Position numbers and translations under genes: made by a program
Part shown: positions 22,871 through 32,753 of the stretch, one piece after another
Numbering within the stretch: the stretch's first letter is position 1
Layout: each line of letters opens with the position of its first letter
The notes under the pieces: generated by a model
Seen by the model: the letters and a program-made list of their open reading frames with translations, nothing else
What the model was told of the DNA's origin: nothing
The model's database searches: none
Assembly: GCA_902802105.1 (NCBI GenBank)
Contig: CADCKR010000035.1
Location: forward strand, 1 to 35,848
Direction: 5' to 3'
From: an uncultured Ruminococcus sp.
Lineage (GTDB): Bacteria > Bacillota > Clostridia > Oscillospirales > Acutalibacteraceae
DNA: 35,848 nucleotides

Positions 22871-23905
22871 ATGTCTTCAAAATCCTGTAATGCCGTCCTT
22901 GCCAAATCCCGCGCAATGTACGGGAAATGCCTGAAGGAACAGGATTACAGACAGCTTGTGGATTGCAGGAGCGTTTCAGAGGTGGCATCATACCTCAAAG
23001 CCCATACCTGCTATTCAAGGGCACTGACCGGACTGAACGAAACAGAAACTCACCGAGGTCAGCTCGAGCCTCTGCTGCGTCAGGAGGTCTATCTTGATAT
23101 TTTCGCTCTTTCAAGATATACATCGGACAACGCTTTGGCTGTGACTGATTTTGTGACGTCAAAGCTTGATATCGAACAGATAGTCAGGTTCCTTATGATG
23201 CTGAATATCGGCAAACCCGAGGAGTACGCACTGTCAATGCCGCTTTCCCTTGACAAGTTCACTCCCATCAGCTTCAGAAGCCTCGCTGCTGTAAGATCCT
23301 ATGATGATCTGCTCAGTGTGGTCCAGCGCACAAAATACTATCAGGTGCTGCTGCCGTTCAGACCAAAAGAAGGCGAAGCACTAAAGATAGCAGAGATCGA
23401 GATCGCGCTCAACAACAAAAACTACAGCATGGCTATGGAGGCGATCCCGAAAATGAAAAACAAAGCCGAACAAAAAGAACTGAAAGACCTTTTCAACTCT
23501 GTGTTTGACTTTGAAAACCTTGAGCGTATACTCAGGCTCAAAAAATATCACGCTCTCGACAGCGAATCGGTCAAATCAATGCTGATCCCCTATGGCAAGC
23601 TTTCACGCAAGGTCATAGAAGAGCTTTGCAATGCCGATGACTTCCGCGACGTGTATGAGCTTGCGCGCTCTACCTACCTCGGAGGGCCGCTCTCCAAGCT
23701 GCAATACTACGATAACACGCAGATATCCTACGCGCTTATCAATTCGTACTGCAGGCATCATCTGAGACTGTCCCCGAACCCTACGATCGTTATGATCTCA
23801 TACATCTATCTCAAACAGATAGAGGTGCGCAACATTATCAACCTTATCGAGGCGACCCGCTACGGATTGTCTCCTGATGAGAAGCAAAAGCTTCCCGTAA
23901 GATAA
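22871..23905 (+). CDS. ntpC: V-type ATPase subunit C (socket for the central stalk)
   Basis: 344 aa, all-helical, matching the V/A-ATPase C/d family: the N-terminal SKSCNAVLAKSRAMYGKCLK, a middle RSLAAVRSYDDLLSVVQRTK and the C-terminal ISYIYLKQIEVRNIINLIEA, which is the family's most recognisable segment. It joins the rotating D/F stalk to the K ring. AAAGGAG lies 11 bases before the ATG. It precedes subunit I, which differs from the common order with I and K first. Confidence 0.93.
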   Translation: MSSKSCNAVLAKSRAMYGKCLKEQDYRQLVDCRSVSEVASYLKAHTCYSRALTGLNETETHRGQLEPLLRQEVYLDIFALSRYTSDNALAVTDFVTSKLDIEQIVRFLMMLNIGKPEEYALSMPLSLDKFTPISFRSLAAVRSYDDLLSVVQRTKYYQVLLPFRPKEGEALKIAEIEIALNNKNYSMAMEAIPKMKNKAEQKELKDLFNSVFDFENLERILRLKKYHALDSESVKSMLIPYGKLSRKVIEELCNADDFRDVYELARSTYLGGPLSKLQYYDNTQISYALINSYCRHHLRLSPNPTIVMISYIYLKQIEVRNIINLIEATRYGLSPDEKQKLPVR

Positions 23906-23924
23906 AAACAAAGGAGGTGATACT

Positions 23925-25865
23925 TTGTCTGTAAAACCGGTCAAGGCAATCAGTATCATCGGCTTGATGCCTGAGCTTGACGAGGTCGTAAGGATATGCG
24001 GCGATTCCTGTGCGTTTCAGCCGGACGATGCAATGTCCTTCTACTCCGACACAAAGAATTTTGTGCCGCTGAATGACAAGAACCCTTACACCCAGCCGAT
24101 ACAGCAGCTCAGAAACGCCTGTGAGCTTGCGGGCTTTACACTTGATTATGCGGATAACGCAGGCTCCGCCCTCACAGAAAGCGATGTACTTGATTATGTA
24201 AAGACATTCGTTAACAAAACGGAGGATATGATAAGCAAAAAGCTGTTTATCGAACAGGAGCTTGATGAATGCAGGCGTTCCATTGAACAGGTGGAGCACT
24301 TTACAGGCTGCGATATCGACTTTTCGGAGATATCAGGCTGCAAATATATCACGCCTAACTTCGGCAGACTGCCAAAGGAAAGCTATGAAAAGCTTTCGGA
24401 GTATTCATCGAACCACTATGCGATATTCTTCCCCTTTACAAATGACGATACGCATTACTGGGGCGCATACTTCACTATCCCCGAACAGAAGGACGAGATT
24501 GACAGGATATTTTCATCCCTGTTCTTTGAGTCGCTGGAGGTTCCTGCGATCGCAGGAAAGCCTGACGACTACCTCAGAACATTACAGGCAAAGCAGAGCG
24601 AGCTTCAGGAAAAGCTCAATGAGACAAAAAGCGTAAACGATTCTTTCTGGAAGGATGAAAAGCAGAAATGTCAGGAATGCTACACCAAGCTTGAAGAGCT
24701 TGATTCCTACAACGAGATAAAGCGCTTTGCCTACAGATATCACAAAAGCTTTATACTTGCAGGCTGGATACCCGCCGAAAAGGAAAAGGAGCTTACCGAA
24801 AAGCTTGACAGCATTAAAAGCGTGGAATATTCAGTGACAGATTCAAAGGATATCCGCAGTGTCAAGCCTCCTGTCATAATGAAAAACCCGCCTTTTATAA
24901 GACGGTATGAATTCTATGTAAAAATGTACGGTCTGCCGTGTAACAATGAGGTAGACCCCACAGCATTTGTAGCCTTTACCTACACACTGTTTTTCGGCAT
25001 CATGTTCGGTGATGTCGGACAGGGATTTATAGTCGCTCTTGTGGGCGCGCTTATGTATAAGTTCAAAAAAATGGAGATCGGGCGCATACTTGTTCCCTGC
25101 GGGATAATGGGTATGGTCTTTGGCTTCCTCTACGGCTCGGTCTTTGGATTTGAGGAGCTTCTCACGCCGGTACACCAGAAGCTTTTCGGCACACCGGGCA
25201 AGCTTATCGAGGTGATGAAGCCCGAAAGCATAAACCTGATAATCTACGGTTCTGTCGCCATAGGCATTGTTACAATAGCCTTAGCAATGATAGTGAATAT
25301 CGTTTCCTCGCTGAAGCGGCGCGACTATGAGAGCGCCTTCTTCGGAGCAAACGGAGTCGCGGGCTTTGTGTTCTATATTTCGCTTGTGGCAGGTCTTGTA
25401 TGTCAGATGCTTTTAGGCATTGAAGTCATGAACATCGCCTATATAATCTGCCTTATCGTTATCCCGCTGATACTCATGTTTCTCAGGGAGCCGCTCGGCA
25501 AGCTGTGCAAGAAAAAAAAGAACTGGCAGCCCGGCAGCTGGGGCGAATACTGCACACAGAGCTTCTTTGAGCTGTTTGAAATGTGCCTGAGCTATGTTAC
25601 CAACACCATGTCTTTCCTGCGTGTCGGCGCATACATTCTTGTTCATGCAGGTATGATGCTCGTGGTGTTTACCCTTGCAGAGATGGTCGGCGGCGTTGTC
25701 GGATATACGATTATACTCATAATCGGCAACGGTATCGTAATGGCGCTTGAAGCGCTGCTTGTAGCGATCCAGGTGCTCAGACTTGATTACTATGAGATAT
25801 TCAGCCGCTTCTACATCGGTGAAGGCCGTCCATTCGTGCCTGTTGTGGCAAGAAGATCAAAGTAA
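23925..25865 (+). CDS. ntpI: V-type ATPase subunit I (membrane stator)
   Basis: 646 aa. The cytoplasmic N-terminal half (1-330) has two coiled-coil arms (ISKKLFIEQELDECRRSIEQ) with a globular FFP/WGAYFTIP domain. The C-terminal half has seven or eight membrane helices starting at TAFVAFTYTLFFGIMFGDVG. The ion-path arginine is R566 in TMSFLRVGAY. The start is TTG at 23925 with AAAGGAGGTGATACT directly upstream; no in-frame ATG lies near. It forms the ion half-channels next to subunit K. Confidence 0.96.
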   Translation: MSVKPVKAISIIGLMPELDEVVRICGDSCAFQPDDAMSFYSDTKNFVPLNDKNPYTQPIQQLRNACELAGFTLDYADNAGSALTESDVLDYVKTFVNKTEDMISKKLFIEQELDECRRSIEQVEHFTGCDIDFSEISGCKYITPNFGRLPKESYEKLSEYSSNHYAIFFPFTNDDTHYWGAYFTIPEQKDEIDRIFSSLFFESLEVPAIAGKPDDYLRTLQAKQSELQEKLNETKSVNDSFWKDEKQKCQECYTKLEELDSYNEIKRFAYRYHKSFILAGWIPAEKEKELTEKLDSIKSVEYSVTDSKDIRSVKPPVIMKNPPFIRRYEFYVKMYGLPCNNEVDPTAFVAFTYTLFFGIMFGDVGQGFIVALVGALMYKFKKMEIGRILVPCGIMGMVFGFLYGSVFGFEELLTPVHQKLFGTPGKLIEVMKPESINLIIYGSVAIGIVTIALAMIVNIVSSLKRRDYESAFFGANGVAGFVFYISLVAGLVCQMLLGIEVMNIAYIICLIVIPLILMFLREPLGKLCKKKKNWQPGSWGEYCTQSFFELFEMCLSYVTNTMSFLRVGAYILVHAGMMLVVFTLAEMVGGVVGYTIILIIGNGIVMALEALLVAIQVLRLDYYEIFSRFYIGEGRPFVPVVARRSK

Positions 25866-25897
25866 GATCAAGATTGATTTATCGGAGGTTCAATACT

Positions 25898-26356
25898 ATG
25901 GTTATTTTGGATTATATTTTGTTGGCAGTACCCGTTTTATTCCTTGTCGGCTCTGTTGCTTATGCGTATAAAACCGTTACAACAGGCAGACATACAAGAA
26001 AAAGAGCAGTCCTTTCCCAGATAGCCTCATTTGCGGCAGTCGGCGCATTTTGCCTGACAGCCGCAGCTGTCACAGCATTTGCAGCCGGCGGTGATGCGGC
26101 CGCAGCAGCAGAAGCAGCCGCAGCTGCTCCCAAGGACGGTATGGCCTTTGGTATGGCAATGCTCGGCGCAGCCCTGGCAACAGGCATTTCGGGCATCGGC
26201 GGCGGCATCGCTGTAGGCAACGCAGCGCCTGCGGCTATCGGCGCAACAAGCGAGGATCCCAAGGCTTTTGGTAAAGCGCTTATCTTCGTTGCGCTCGGTG
26301 AAGGTGTTGCCCTTTACGGACTTCTCGTTTCCATACTCATCATCAGCAAAGTCTGA
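25898..26356 (+). CDS. ntpK: V-type ATPase subunit K (ion-carrying ring subunit)
   Basis: 152 aa with four membrane helices. The first hairpin (LDYILLAVPVLFLVGSVAYA and SFAAVGAFCLTAAAVTAFAA) is plain, while the second is the conserved glycine-rich one (LATGISGIGGGIAVG, then FVALGEGVALYGLLVSILII). The ion-binding carboxylate is E135. An Ala-rich loop (AAAAAEAAAAAP) joins the hairpins. In E. hirae NtpK, a known Na+ type, E is followed by Thr; here it is followed by Gly. Start 25898 has TCGGAGG upstream. Confidence 0.95.
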   Translation: MVILDYILLAVPVLFLVGSVAYAYKTVTTGRHTRKRAVLSQIASFAAVGAFCLTAAAVTAFAAGGDAAAAAEAAAAAPKDGMAFGMAMLGAALATGISGIGGGIAVGNAAPAAIGATSEDPKAFGKALIFVALGEGVALYGLLVSILIISKV

Positions 26357-26411
26357 TCTATGACCTCTCTTTGCAATTATTCAGCCAATACACATTTATT
26401 AACTTTATTTG

Positions 26412-26450
26412 TTCTGCTTTCCTGACAGTTCCGCTGCCGGAATAGCAGAA
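26412..26450 (+). other. Intercistronic hairpin between subunits K and F
   Basis: TTCTGCT pairs with AGCAGAA and encloses an inner TTCCG/CGGAA stem. No U-tract follows. Likely an mRNA processing or stability element separating the high-copy K cistron from the rest. Confidence 0.6.
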
Positions 26451-26489
26451 AGCGGCGATACCGACCGACTGACAATGAGGGGATAATCA

Positions 26490-26798
26490 ATGAAGTTTTA
26501 TCTTATAAGCGATAACGTGGATACGCTGATGGGAATGCATCTTGCCGGCATAGACGGCGTTGTCGTGCATGAGGACAGCGAGGTAAGAGAAGCTCTTGAA
26601 AAGGCTATGGATATGGAGGACGTTGCGGTTATCCTTATGACAGAAAGACTTGTAAGCCTTTGTCCTGAGCTTGTGTATGACCTTAAGCTCAAAAGAAAAC
26701 AGCCGCTGATAGTTGAGATCCCCGACAGACACGGCAGCGGCCGTGCCAAGGATTCGATCACACGCTATGTAAGAGAAGCTATCGGCGTTAAAATTTGA
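26490..26798 (+). CDS. ntpG: V-type ATPase subunit F (central stalk)
   Basis: 102 aa, Rossmann-like: MKFYLISDNVDTLMGMHLAG, the VAVILMTERLVSLCPELV segment and a C-terminal helix (SGRAKDSITRYVREAIGVKI). This matches the V/A-ATPase F subunit, which binds D in the rotor. GAGGGG lies 6-7 bases before ATG. Spacing of over 120 bp on both sides is wide for this operon. The symbol follows the E. hirae naming. Confidence 0.93.
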   Translation: MKFYLISDNVDTLMGMHLAGIDGVVVHEDSEVREALEKAMDMEDVAVILMTERLVSLCPELVYDLKLKRKQPLIVEIPDRHGSGRAKDSITRYVREAIGVKI

Positions 26799-26803
26799 TC
26801 ATA

Positions 26804-26855
26804 CCTGTTCGCCGGCAGGAAAAAGACCGCTAAGAGGTCTTGCCCGGCGGACAGG
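26804..26855 (+). other. Long intercistronic hairpin between subunits F and E
   Basis: CCTGT.CGCCGG pairs with CCGGCG.ACAGG, and inside it AAGACC-N7-GGTCTT forms a second stem; about 52 nt in all. No U-tract, so a processing or stability structure is more likely than a terminator. Confidence 0.75.
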
Positions 26856-26920
26856 ATATTCTGATGCGCGGAGATGATCCGCATAAAGCATAACATACTA
26901 TACTGTACGGAGGTGATATC

Positions 26921-27523
26921 ATGCCCGATACGGTCAGCAAAACAGATAATTTTCTTAAAGCAATAGAAAAATATGCAGAAGAACAGCGCGGAAAGCTCAG
27001 GACTGAGGCCGAGGAATTTCAGGAAAGAGAGCTGAACAATGCCGAGGAAGAAGGCTTGAAGGAAGCTTATGACCTTGTGCAGAAGGAAATGGCGGATATC
27101 AACAATGAGATATCCGGCAATCTCTCGAAGGCTGAGGCCGACAGCCGCAAAAGAATATTTGAGCGGCGCAAAGAGATCGAAAACGAGGTTTTTGAAAAAG
27201 CAAGAAAAAAGCTCGTTGAATTCACCGATACAGACAAATACAGCGCAATGCTCTCTGAGAGCGCAAAAAATATCAGCAGCGTGCTGAAAAATGAGGATGT
27301 TGTCCTCTATGTCAGGGAGCGTGACCTCAGATTTACAGATTCCCTGAAGGCTTCTTTCGGAAGAAAATGCGAGGTCGCTGCGTCTGACAGCATAAAAATA
27401 GGCGGTATCACGGGATTGAGCCGGAGCATGGGACTTGTTGCTGATGAAACGCTTGACACAAAGCTTGCTTATCAGCGTGAATGGTTCTATGAGCATTCGG
27501 GTCTGACCGTTGTTGAAAAATGA
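26921..27523 (+). CDS. ntpE: V-type ATPase subunit E (peripheral stalk)
   Basis: 200 aa. The N-terminal 110 residues are a charged helix (EKYAEEQRGKLRTEAEEFQE), and the C-terminal globular part has the family's IKIGGITGLSRSMGLVADET and LDTKLAYQREW. It pairs with the H/G subunit to hold the A3B3 head. GGAGGTGATATC directly precedes the ATG. Confidence 0.94.
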   Translation: MPDTVSKTDNFLKAIEKYAEEQRGKLRTEAEEFQERELNNAEEEGLKEAYDLVQKEMADINNEISGNLSKAEADSRKRIFERRKEIENEVFEKARKKLVEFTDTDKYSAMLSESAKNISSVLKNEDVVLYVRERDLRFTDSLKASFGRKCEVAASDSIKIGGITGLSRSMGLVADETLDTKLAYQREWFYEHSGLTVVEK

Positions 27524-27547
27524 TCGGAGCCGTCATCCCGCACTGTT

Positions 27548-27570
27548 CATCAGGGGCGTGCCCTCTGATG
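27548..27570 (+). other. Intercistronic hairpin between subunits E and A
   Basis: CATCAGGGGC pairs with GCCC.CTGATG with one bulged base; no U-tract. Confidence 0.55.
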
Positions 27571-27617
27571 CAGGTGCGCTGAGGACTGAGGCTCTCATAA
27601 GAGGAATGATTTGATAA

Positions 27618-29375
27618 ATGGCAGCTAAAGACGTTATTTATGGAATAAACGGTCCTGTTGTTACCGTCAGGAATACCCGGAGCTTTTCCATGATGGAAAT
27701 GGTCTATGTCGGCGAGGAGCGTCTTGTGGGCGAGATCATCGGCATAAACGACAAATTCACTACGGTCCAGGTTTATGAAGAAACAACGGGACTTAGACCC
27801 GGCGACCCGATAACCGGTACAGGCGCTCCGATGAACGTCCTTCTCGGTCCGGGCATAATCGACAATATATTCGACGGCATCGAGCGTCCGCTCAAAGCAA
27901 TCGAGCAGACAAGCGGCTCCTTTATTTCAAGGGGCGCGGCTGTGTCGTCTCTCGATACCGATAAGGAATGGGATGTTACTCTCAGGGTAAAGAAGGGCGA
28001 CAAGCTCAAGGGCGGTATGATATACGCTGTCTGCCCTGAAACGGCAATAATCGAGCACCGTTTTCTTGTGCCGCCGGATATCAGCGGCACAGTGATAAAG
28101 ACTGCTCCCAACGGCAAATACAAGCTTATGGATACTGTCGTTACCGTAAAGGATGACAGCGGCAATGAACACGAGCTTACTCTCTGCCAGAAATGGCCCA
28201 TCAGAAGCGCACGTCCGTGTGAAAGCAGACTGCCGGCGACTGTCCCGCTCATTACCGGACAGCGTGTCATAGATACGATGTTCCCGATATCAAAGGGCGG
28301 CACTGCGGCAATACCCGGCGGCTTCGGCACAGGCAAGACAATGACTCAGCACCAGCTTGCAAAGTGGTGCGATGCCGATATAATCGTTTACGTAGGCTGC
28401 GGCGAACGCGGCAACGAGATGAGCCAGGTGCTTGATGAGTTCTCCGAGCTTATCGACCCGAAATCGGGCAGACCGATGACCGACAGGACAGTGCTTATCG
28501 CAAATACCTCAAATATGCCTGTTGCGGCGCGTGAAGCGTCTATCTATACAGGCCTTACCCTTGCGGAATATTACCGCGACATGGGCTATCATGTGGCTAT
28601 CATGGCGGATTCGACCTCACGATGGGCAGAGGCTCTGCGTGAGATATCCGGACGTCTTGAGGAGATGCCGGCCGAAGAAGGCTTTCCGGCATATCTTCCC
28701 TCACGTCTTTCAGAGTTCTATGAGAGAGCAGGACGTGTAAACACTCTTTGCGGTACAGAAGGATCTGTTACGATAATCGGCGCAGTATCTCCGCAGGGTT
28801 CGGATTTCTCCGAGCCTGTTACGCAGAACACCAAGCGCTTTACACGCTGCTTCTGGGCTCTTGACAAATCGCTTGCATACGCCCGTCACTATCCCGCTAT
28901 CAACTGGATGAACAGCTACAGCGAGTATTTTACCGATCTTGACCCTTGGTTCCGCAAGAACCTTGGCTCTGATTTCATCAAATACAGAAACAAGATAACG
29001 GCTATCCTTCACGAGGAAAGCTCACTTATGGAGATAGTCAAGCTCATCGGTTCGGATGTTCTTCCTGACGATCAGAAGCTCGTCATAGAAACAGCCAAGG
29101 CGATCCGTGTAGGTTTCCTGCAGCAGAACGCTTTCCACGCAGACGACACCTTCGTTCCGCTTGAAAAGCAGAAGCTTATGATGAAGGCTATACTTCATAT
29201 GTATTCACGCTCACGCAAGATAATCGCAGCAGCCATTCCTATCTCACGCATTATGGAGCTTGGACTGTTTGAGCGTCTTGCAAAAATGAAGTACGACATA
29301 CCCAACTCAAAGCCTGAGCTATTCGATACCCTTATCTCAGACATAGACTCCGCTCTGGCTTCACTTGCTCCCTGA
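27618..29375 (+). CDS. ntpA: V-type ATPase catalytic subunit A
   Basis: 585 aa. The N-terminal beta barrel starts [17 protein letters not shown]; the non-homologous insert typical of A subunits is at about 115-185. The P-loop GGFGTGKT covers 234-241 with K240 for ATP phosphates. Also visible are [19 protein letters not shown] and [18 protein letters not shown]. It hydrolyses or makes ATP in the A3B3 head. It lies 94 bp after subunit E with AGAGGA upstream. Confidence 0.98.
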   Translation: MAAKDVIYGINGPVVTVRNTRSFSMMEMVYVGEERLVGEIIGINDKFTTVQVYEETTGLRPGDPITGTGAPMNVLLGPGIIDNIFDGIERPLKAIEQTSGSFISRGAAVSSLDTDKEWDVTLRVKKGDKLKGGMIYAVCPETAIIEHRFLVPPDISGTVIKTAPNGKYKLMDTVVTVKDDSGNEHELTLCQKWPIRSARPCESRLPATVPLITGQRVIDTMFPISKGGTAAIPGGFGTGKTMTQHQLAKWCDADIIVYVGCGERGNEMSQVLDEFSELIDPKSGRPMTDRTVLIANTSNMPVAAREASIYTGLTLAEYYRDMGYHVAIMADSTSRWAEALREISGRLEEMPAEEGFPAYLPSRLSEFYERAGRVNTLCGTEGSVTIIGAVSPQGSDFSEPVTQNTKRFTRCFWALDKSLAYARHYPAINWMNSYSEYFTDLDPWFRKNLGSDFIKYRNKITAILHEESSLMEIVKLIGSDVLPDDQKLVIETAKAIRVGFLQQNAFHADDTFVPLEKQKLMMKAILHMYSRSRKIIAAAIPISRIMELGLFERLAKMKYDIPNSKPELFDTLISDIDSALASLAP

Positions 29376-29407
29376 GCGGTAAATTGTATGAATTGGAAGT
29401 GAAATGT

Positions 29408-30856
29408 ATGATTCTTGATTATGTCGGTGTAAAAGAGATAAACGGTTCCCTTATCGTGCTTGACGGCGTTGAGAATGCCTCCTTTGAGGAAATGGTCGAT
29501 ATCCGGCTTGAAAACGGCTCTTACCGTCACGGCAGGATAGTTCAGATAGACGGCAAAAGGATAGTCGTGCAGGTATTCGAGGGCACAAAGTCCATCTCAC
29601 TTGACAACACCCGCACACGTCTTATGGCAAGACCTATGGAGCTTGCACTTTCGCCGGAGATCATGGGACGTGTTTTCAGCGGCGCCGGCAGACCTATTGA
29701 CGGTCTGGGAGAAATTTACCCTGTAAAAAGGGCAAACGTAAACGGTACCCCTATGAATCCGGTCTCACGTGTTTATCCGAGAAACTATATAAACACCGGT
29801 ATCTCTACCATTGACACGCTTATGACACTTATCCGCGGTCAGAAGCTGCCCATCTTTTCGGGCTCCGGCATGAAGCACAACGAGCTTGCCGTTCAGATCG
29901 TAAGGCAGGCAAAGATCGCAGATGCTGACGGCGAAAACAAGTTCGGCATCGTCTTTGCGGCTATGGGCGTTAAAAACGATGTTGCCGATTACTTCCGCAG
30001 AAGCTTTGACGAAAGCGGAGTTCTTTCACGAGTGGTAATGTTCCTCAACCTTGCAAACGATCCTATCATCGAGAGGACACTTACCCCGAGATGCGCCCTG
30101 ACGGCCGCAGAGTATCTTGCGTTTGAATGCAATATGCACGTTCTTGTTATTATGACGGATATGACCTCTTACGCCGAGGCTCTGCGTGAGTTCTCGTCCT
30201 CAAAGGGTGAGATACCGGGCAGAAAGGGCTTCCCCGGCTATCTTTATTCAGACCTTGCATCACTTTATGAACGTGCGGGAATGATAAAGGGCAGCAGCGG
30301 CTCAGTAACGCAGATACCGATACTGACAATGCCCAATGATGACATTACTCACCCTGTGCCCGACCTGACAGGCTACATCACCGAAGGTCAGATAGTTCTT
30401 GACAGGCAGCTTGAGGGTGCCGGAATTTATCCTCCTGTATCTGTACTGCCTTCGCTTTCACGTCTTATGAAGGACGGCATCGGTGCAGGCTACACAAGGG
30501 CTGACCATCAGCCTCTTGCAAATCAGCTTTTTGCATCCTATGCAAGAGTGCAGGACGCAAGATCACTTGCATCGGTAATCGGTGAGGAGGAGCTTTCTCC
30601 TGTAGACAAAAAGTATATGGAATTCGGCAAGCTGTTTGAGCAGTATTTTGTAAATCAGGGCTTCCACGATAACAGGACAGTTGAGCAGAGCCTTGATCTT
30701 GGCTGGAAGCTGCTTTCAACTCTGCCGCGTACAGAGCTTGACCGTGTTGACGATGCACTGCTTGACAAGTATTACATTGAGGACAAGGACAGCCTGAATT
30801 TCCGTACCTTTGCATCCGATAACAGCGCAGACAGCGGCGATGACGATGACGCCTGA
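29408..30856 (+). CDS. ntpB: V-type ATPase subunit B (non-catalytic)
   Basis: 482 aa. Family motifs: [20 protein letters not shown], the site lacking a true P-loop ([16 protein letters not shown]), [20 protein letters not shown] and [20 protein letters not shown]. The start at ATG 29408 is set by GGAAGTG 6 bases upstream; an in-frame TTG at 29384 has no site. The tail is acidic ([10 protein letters not shown]). The stop overlaps the start of a 25-bp repeat. Confidence 0.97.
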   Translation: MILDYVGVKEINGSLIVLDGVENASFEEMVDIRLENGSYRHGRIVQIDGKRIVVQVFEGTKSISLDNTRTRLMARPMELALSPEIMGRVFSGAGRPIDGLGEIYPVKRANVNGTPMNPVSRVYPRNYINTGISTIDTLMTLIRGQKLPIFSGSGMKHNELAVQIVRQAKIADADGENKFGIVFAAMGVKNDVADYFRRSFDESGVLSRVVMFLNLANDPIIERTLTPRCALTAAEYLAFECNMHVLVIMTDMTSYAEALREFSSSKGEIPGRKGFPGYLYSDLASLYERAGMIKGSSGSVTQIPILTMPNDDITHPVPDLTGYITEGQIVLDRQLEGAGIYPPVSVLPSLSRLMKDGIGAGYTRADHQPLANQLFASYARVQDARSLASVIGEEELSPVDKKYMEFGKLFEQYFVNQGFHDNRTVEQSLDLGWKLLSTLPRTELDRVDDALLDKYYIEDKDSLNFRTFASDNSADSGDDDDA

Positions 30857-30880
30857 TGAGCAGAACAAAGCGAGTGTAAA
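30856..30880 (+). repeat. 25-bp direct repeat, copy 2
   Basis: Identical to 19655-19679. It fills half of the gap between subunits B and D and overlaps the last base of the B stop codon. Confidence 0.85.
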
Positions 30881-30912
30881 AAGGACAAGTATTACAGCAA
30901 GGAGTGATATAA

Positions 30913-31545
30913 ATGGCTGTTCAGGCAGTGCCGACCAAAGGAAACCTTATCGCCTCGAAGAAGTCGCTTTCGCTTGCGAGGACGGGCTATGAACTGCTTG
31001 ACAAAAAGCGCAATATTCTCGTAAGAGAGATGATGACACTTATCGACAAAGCCACTGAGATACAGTCCAGAATAGACCTTACCTACAGCAAGGCTTATCT
31101 TGCACTGCAAAGAGCCAACATCACTATGGGCTATATAGACGCGATAGCGAAGTCGGTGCCGGAGGATAATTCATTGCAGCTCAGCTACCGCAGTGTCATG
31201 GGCGTTGAGATACCCATTGTGACGATCGACGAAAGCGAAAACGAAAGATCTCTGTTCTATGGTCTTGGCGTGACAAACTCCGCCTTTGACGAAGCATACG
31301 TATGCTTCAGAGAGGTAAAGCGGCTCACCGCACACCTGGCGGAGATCGAAAACAGTGTTTACCGTCTTGCCGATTCTATAAAAAAGACTCAGAAGAGGGC
31401 AAACGCACTCAAAAATATTATGATACCAAAATTTGAAGAAACGGTGAAGTTTATTTCCGATGCCCTCGAAGAAAAGGAGAGGGAGGAATTTTCCCGCCTG
31501 AAGGTCATAAAAGCCCAGAAGTCGGGTGCTGATACTGATCTGTAG
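30913..31545 (+). CDS. ntpD: V-type ATPase subunit D (central shaft)
   Basis: 210 aa, two long helices with a central loop, matching the V/A-ATPase D family: the N-terminal PTKGNLIASKKSLSLARTGY ELLDKKRNILVRE helix and the C-terminal KKTQKRANALKNIMIPKFEE helix. The segment KRANAL.NIMIP is the family signature. It rotates within A3B3. AAGGAG lies 8 bases before ATG. Last gene of the operon; no clear terminator is visible after it. Confidence 0.96.
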   Translation: MAVQAVPTKGNLIASKKSLSLARTGYELLDKKRNILVREMMTLIDKATEIQSRIDLTYSKAYLALQRANITMGYIDAIAKSVPEDNSLQLSYRSVMGVEIPIVTIDESENERSLFYGLGVTNSAFDEAYVCFREVKRLTAHLAEIENSVYRLADSIKKTQKRANALKNIMIPKFEETVKFISDALEEKEREEFSRLKVIKAQKSGADTDL

Positions 31546-31639
31546 TCTGCGGTGCAGGCTTTGCGGCTGCAAAAGCAGCGGCGGAGTGTATTGGAGCCTG
31601 ACAAAATAAGGAAGTTTCAGTTTAAACGGCGTGTCGAGG

Positions 31640-31668
31640 TTGCAATGTGATGTAAAATGTGTTACAAT
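31640..31668 (+). promoter_or_regulatory. Promoter of the galactofuranose module
   Basis: TTGCAA (31640-31645), 17-bp spacer, TACAAT (31663-31668). The palindromic element follows in the leader. Confidence 0.6.
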
Positions 31669-31700
31669 TAAAAGCGGCAGGAATAAAACAGCGGAAATAA

Positions 31701-31773
31701 AGGCAATACCGCACAAAGATAGTGCCGCAGATGTGGTGCTAAGCCGTTAGGCGGTCTTTGTGCGGTGTTGCCT
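31701..31773. mobile_element. 73-bp palindromic MITE-like element
   Basis: Terminal inverted repeats of 19 bp (AGGCAATACCGCACAAAGA and its near-perfect complement) bound a 35-bp middle. 47 bp of it (31727-31773) recur, inverted and identical, at 35756-35802. It lies between the promoter and start codon of the DUF4422 gene, so it would fold in that mRNA leader. Confidence 0.8.
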
Positions 31774-31787
31774 GAAGTGATAGGAAT

Positions 31788-32675
31788 ATGAATAAGATAA
31801 AGCTTTTTATCAGCGTTTTTAAAAGTGATACTGACATCGGCGGCGATATACTTGCTCCTGTTTCGGCAGGCGCGGCACTCTATGATAATGACGATCCGAA
31901 GCTTGAATTATGTGATGATGCGGGAGATAATATCTCCAGGCTGAATCCGCAGTACTGCGAGCTTACTGTACAGTATTGGGCCTGGAAAAACTGCTCCTTC
32001 GACTTTGGCGGCATTATGCACCAGAGAAGATATTTTGACTTCTCGGATGCCTCACCCTATGCATACGATAATAACCGGCGCTCAAAAAAAACCTACCGTA
32101 TCTTTGACGAGCCGGACGCGGAAACTCTCAGGCGGCTGAAAACAGATCATAAAACTGTCAGCTCACTGATGAAAAAATATCGCGTTATTGCGCCGCTGAG
32201 CGAGAATATCTATCAGCCGGTGTCGAGGTATTACGACAAAAACGACCGCAGGAACTATGACGATCTTGCGCTGCTTTGCAGTGTTACAGACGATCTTTAT
32301 CCGGAGTTTTCAGAAAGCATAAGGCAGTATCTTTCACAAAGCTATTCCTATTTCTGCAATATGTTCGTTATGGAAAGAGAGCTTTTCTGCTCATACAGCG
32401 AGTGGCTCTTCAATATTCTCTTTGAATACGACAAGCGTAAGCCCGAAAAATTCTTCTATCCCAGAGAACAGGGCAAGCTTGCGGAAAGGCTTTTCGGGGT
32501 GTATATGACCTACCTGAAAAGCAAAACGGAAATTCCCTGGGCTGAACTGCCGAGAGCACATTTTGCATCGGTGGGCGGCGTTACGGCGAAAAACCTTTCG
32601 TTCAGCAAGAGCCTTTACAGGCTTTGTCCTCCGGGCTCACGCAGGAGAGGCGTGCTCAGGCGCATAAAACGGTGA
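31788..32675 (+). CDS. DUF4422 domain protein (glycosyltransferase-like)
   Basis: 295 aa, no signal peptide. The DUF4422 core is clear in NISRLNPQYCELTVQYWAWK and FGGIMHQRRYFDF, a pattern found in capsule and cell-wall sugar transferases. The middle holds YRVIAPLSENIYQPV and FCNMFVMERELFCSYSEWLF, typical of the same domain. It probably transfers a sugar to the polymer that the next genes extend. Only a weak ribosome binding site (AGTGATAGG) is present, just after the palindromic element. Confidence 0.85.
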   Translation: MNKIKLFISVFKSDTDIGGDILAPVSAGAALYDNDDPKLELCDDAGDNISRLNPQYCELTVQYWAWKNCSFDFGGIMHQRRYFDFSDASPYAYDNNRRSKKTYRIFDEPDAETLRRLKTDHKTVSSLMKKYRVIAPLSENIYQPVSRYYDKNDRRNYDDLALLCSVTDDLYPEFSESIRQYLSQSYSYFCNMFVMERELFCSYSEWLFNILFEYDKRKPEKFFYPREQGKLAERLFGVYMTYLKSKTEIPWAELPRAHFASVGGVTAKNLSFSKSLYRLCPPGSRRRGVLRRIKR

Positions 32676-32753
32676 ATGCATCGTTATTGATCAGAAAGCA
32701 GTGCATCCGGCGCTGACCGGAGCTTTGCAAATAAATTAAGGAGTGTAAAAAAT

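Noticed and set aside
26804-26855. Long hairpin between subunits F and E as a terminator
   Set aside because: No U-tract follows, and the genes on both sides belong to one complex without a new promoter.
26765-27496. 243-codon minus-strand frame opposite subunit E
   Set aside because: The subunit E frame on the plus strand has a perfect Shine-Dalgarno and family motifs; the antisense frame has neither.
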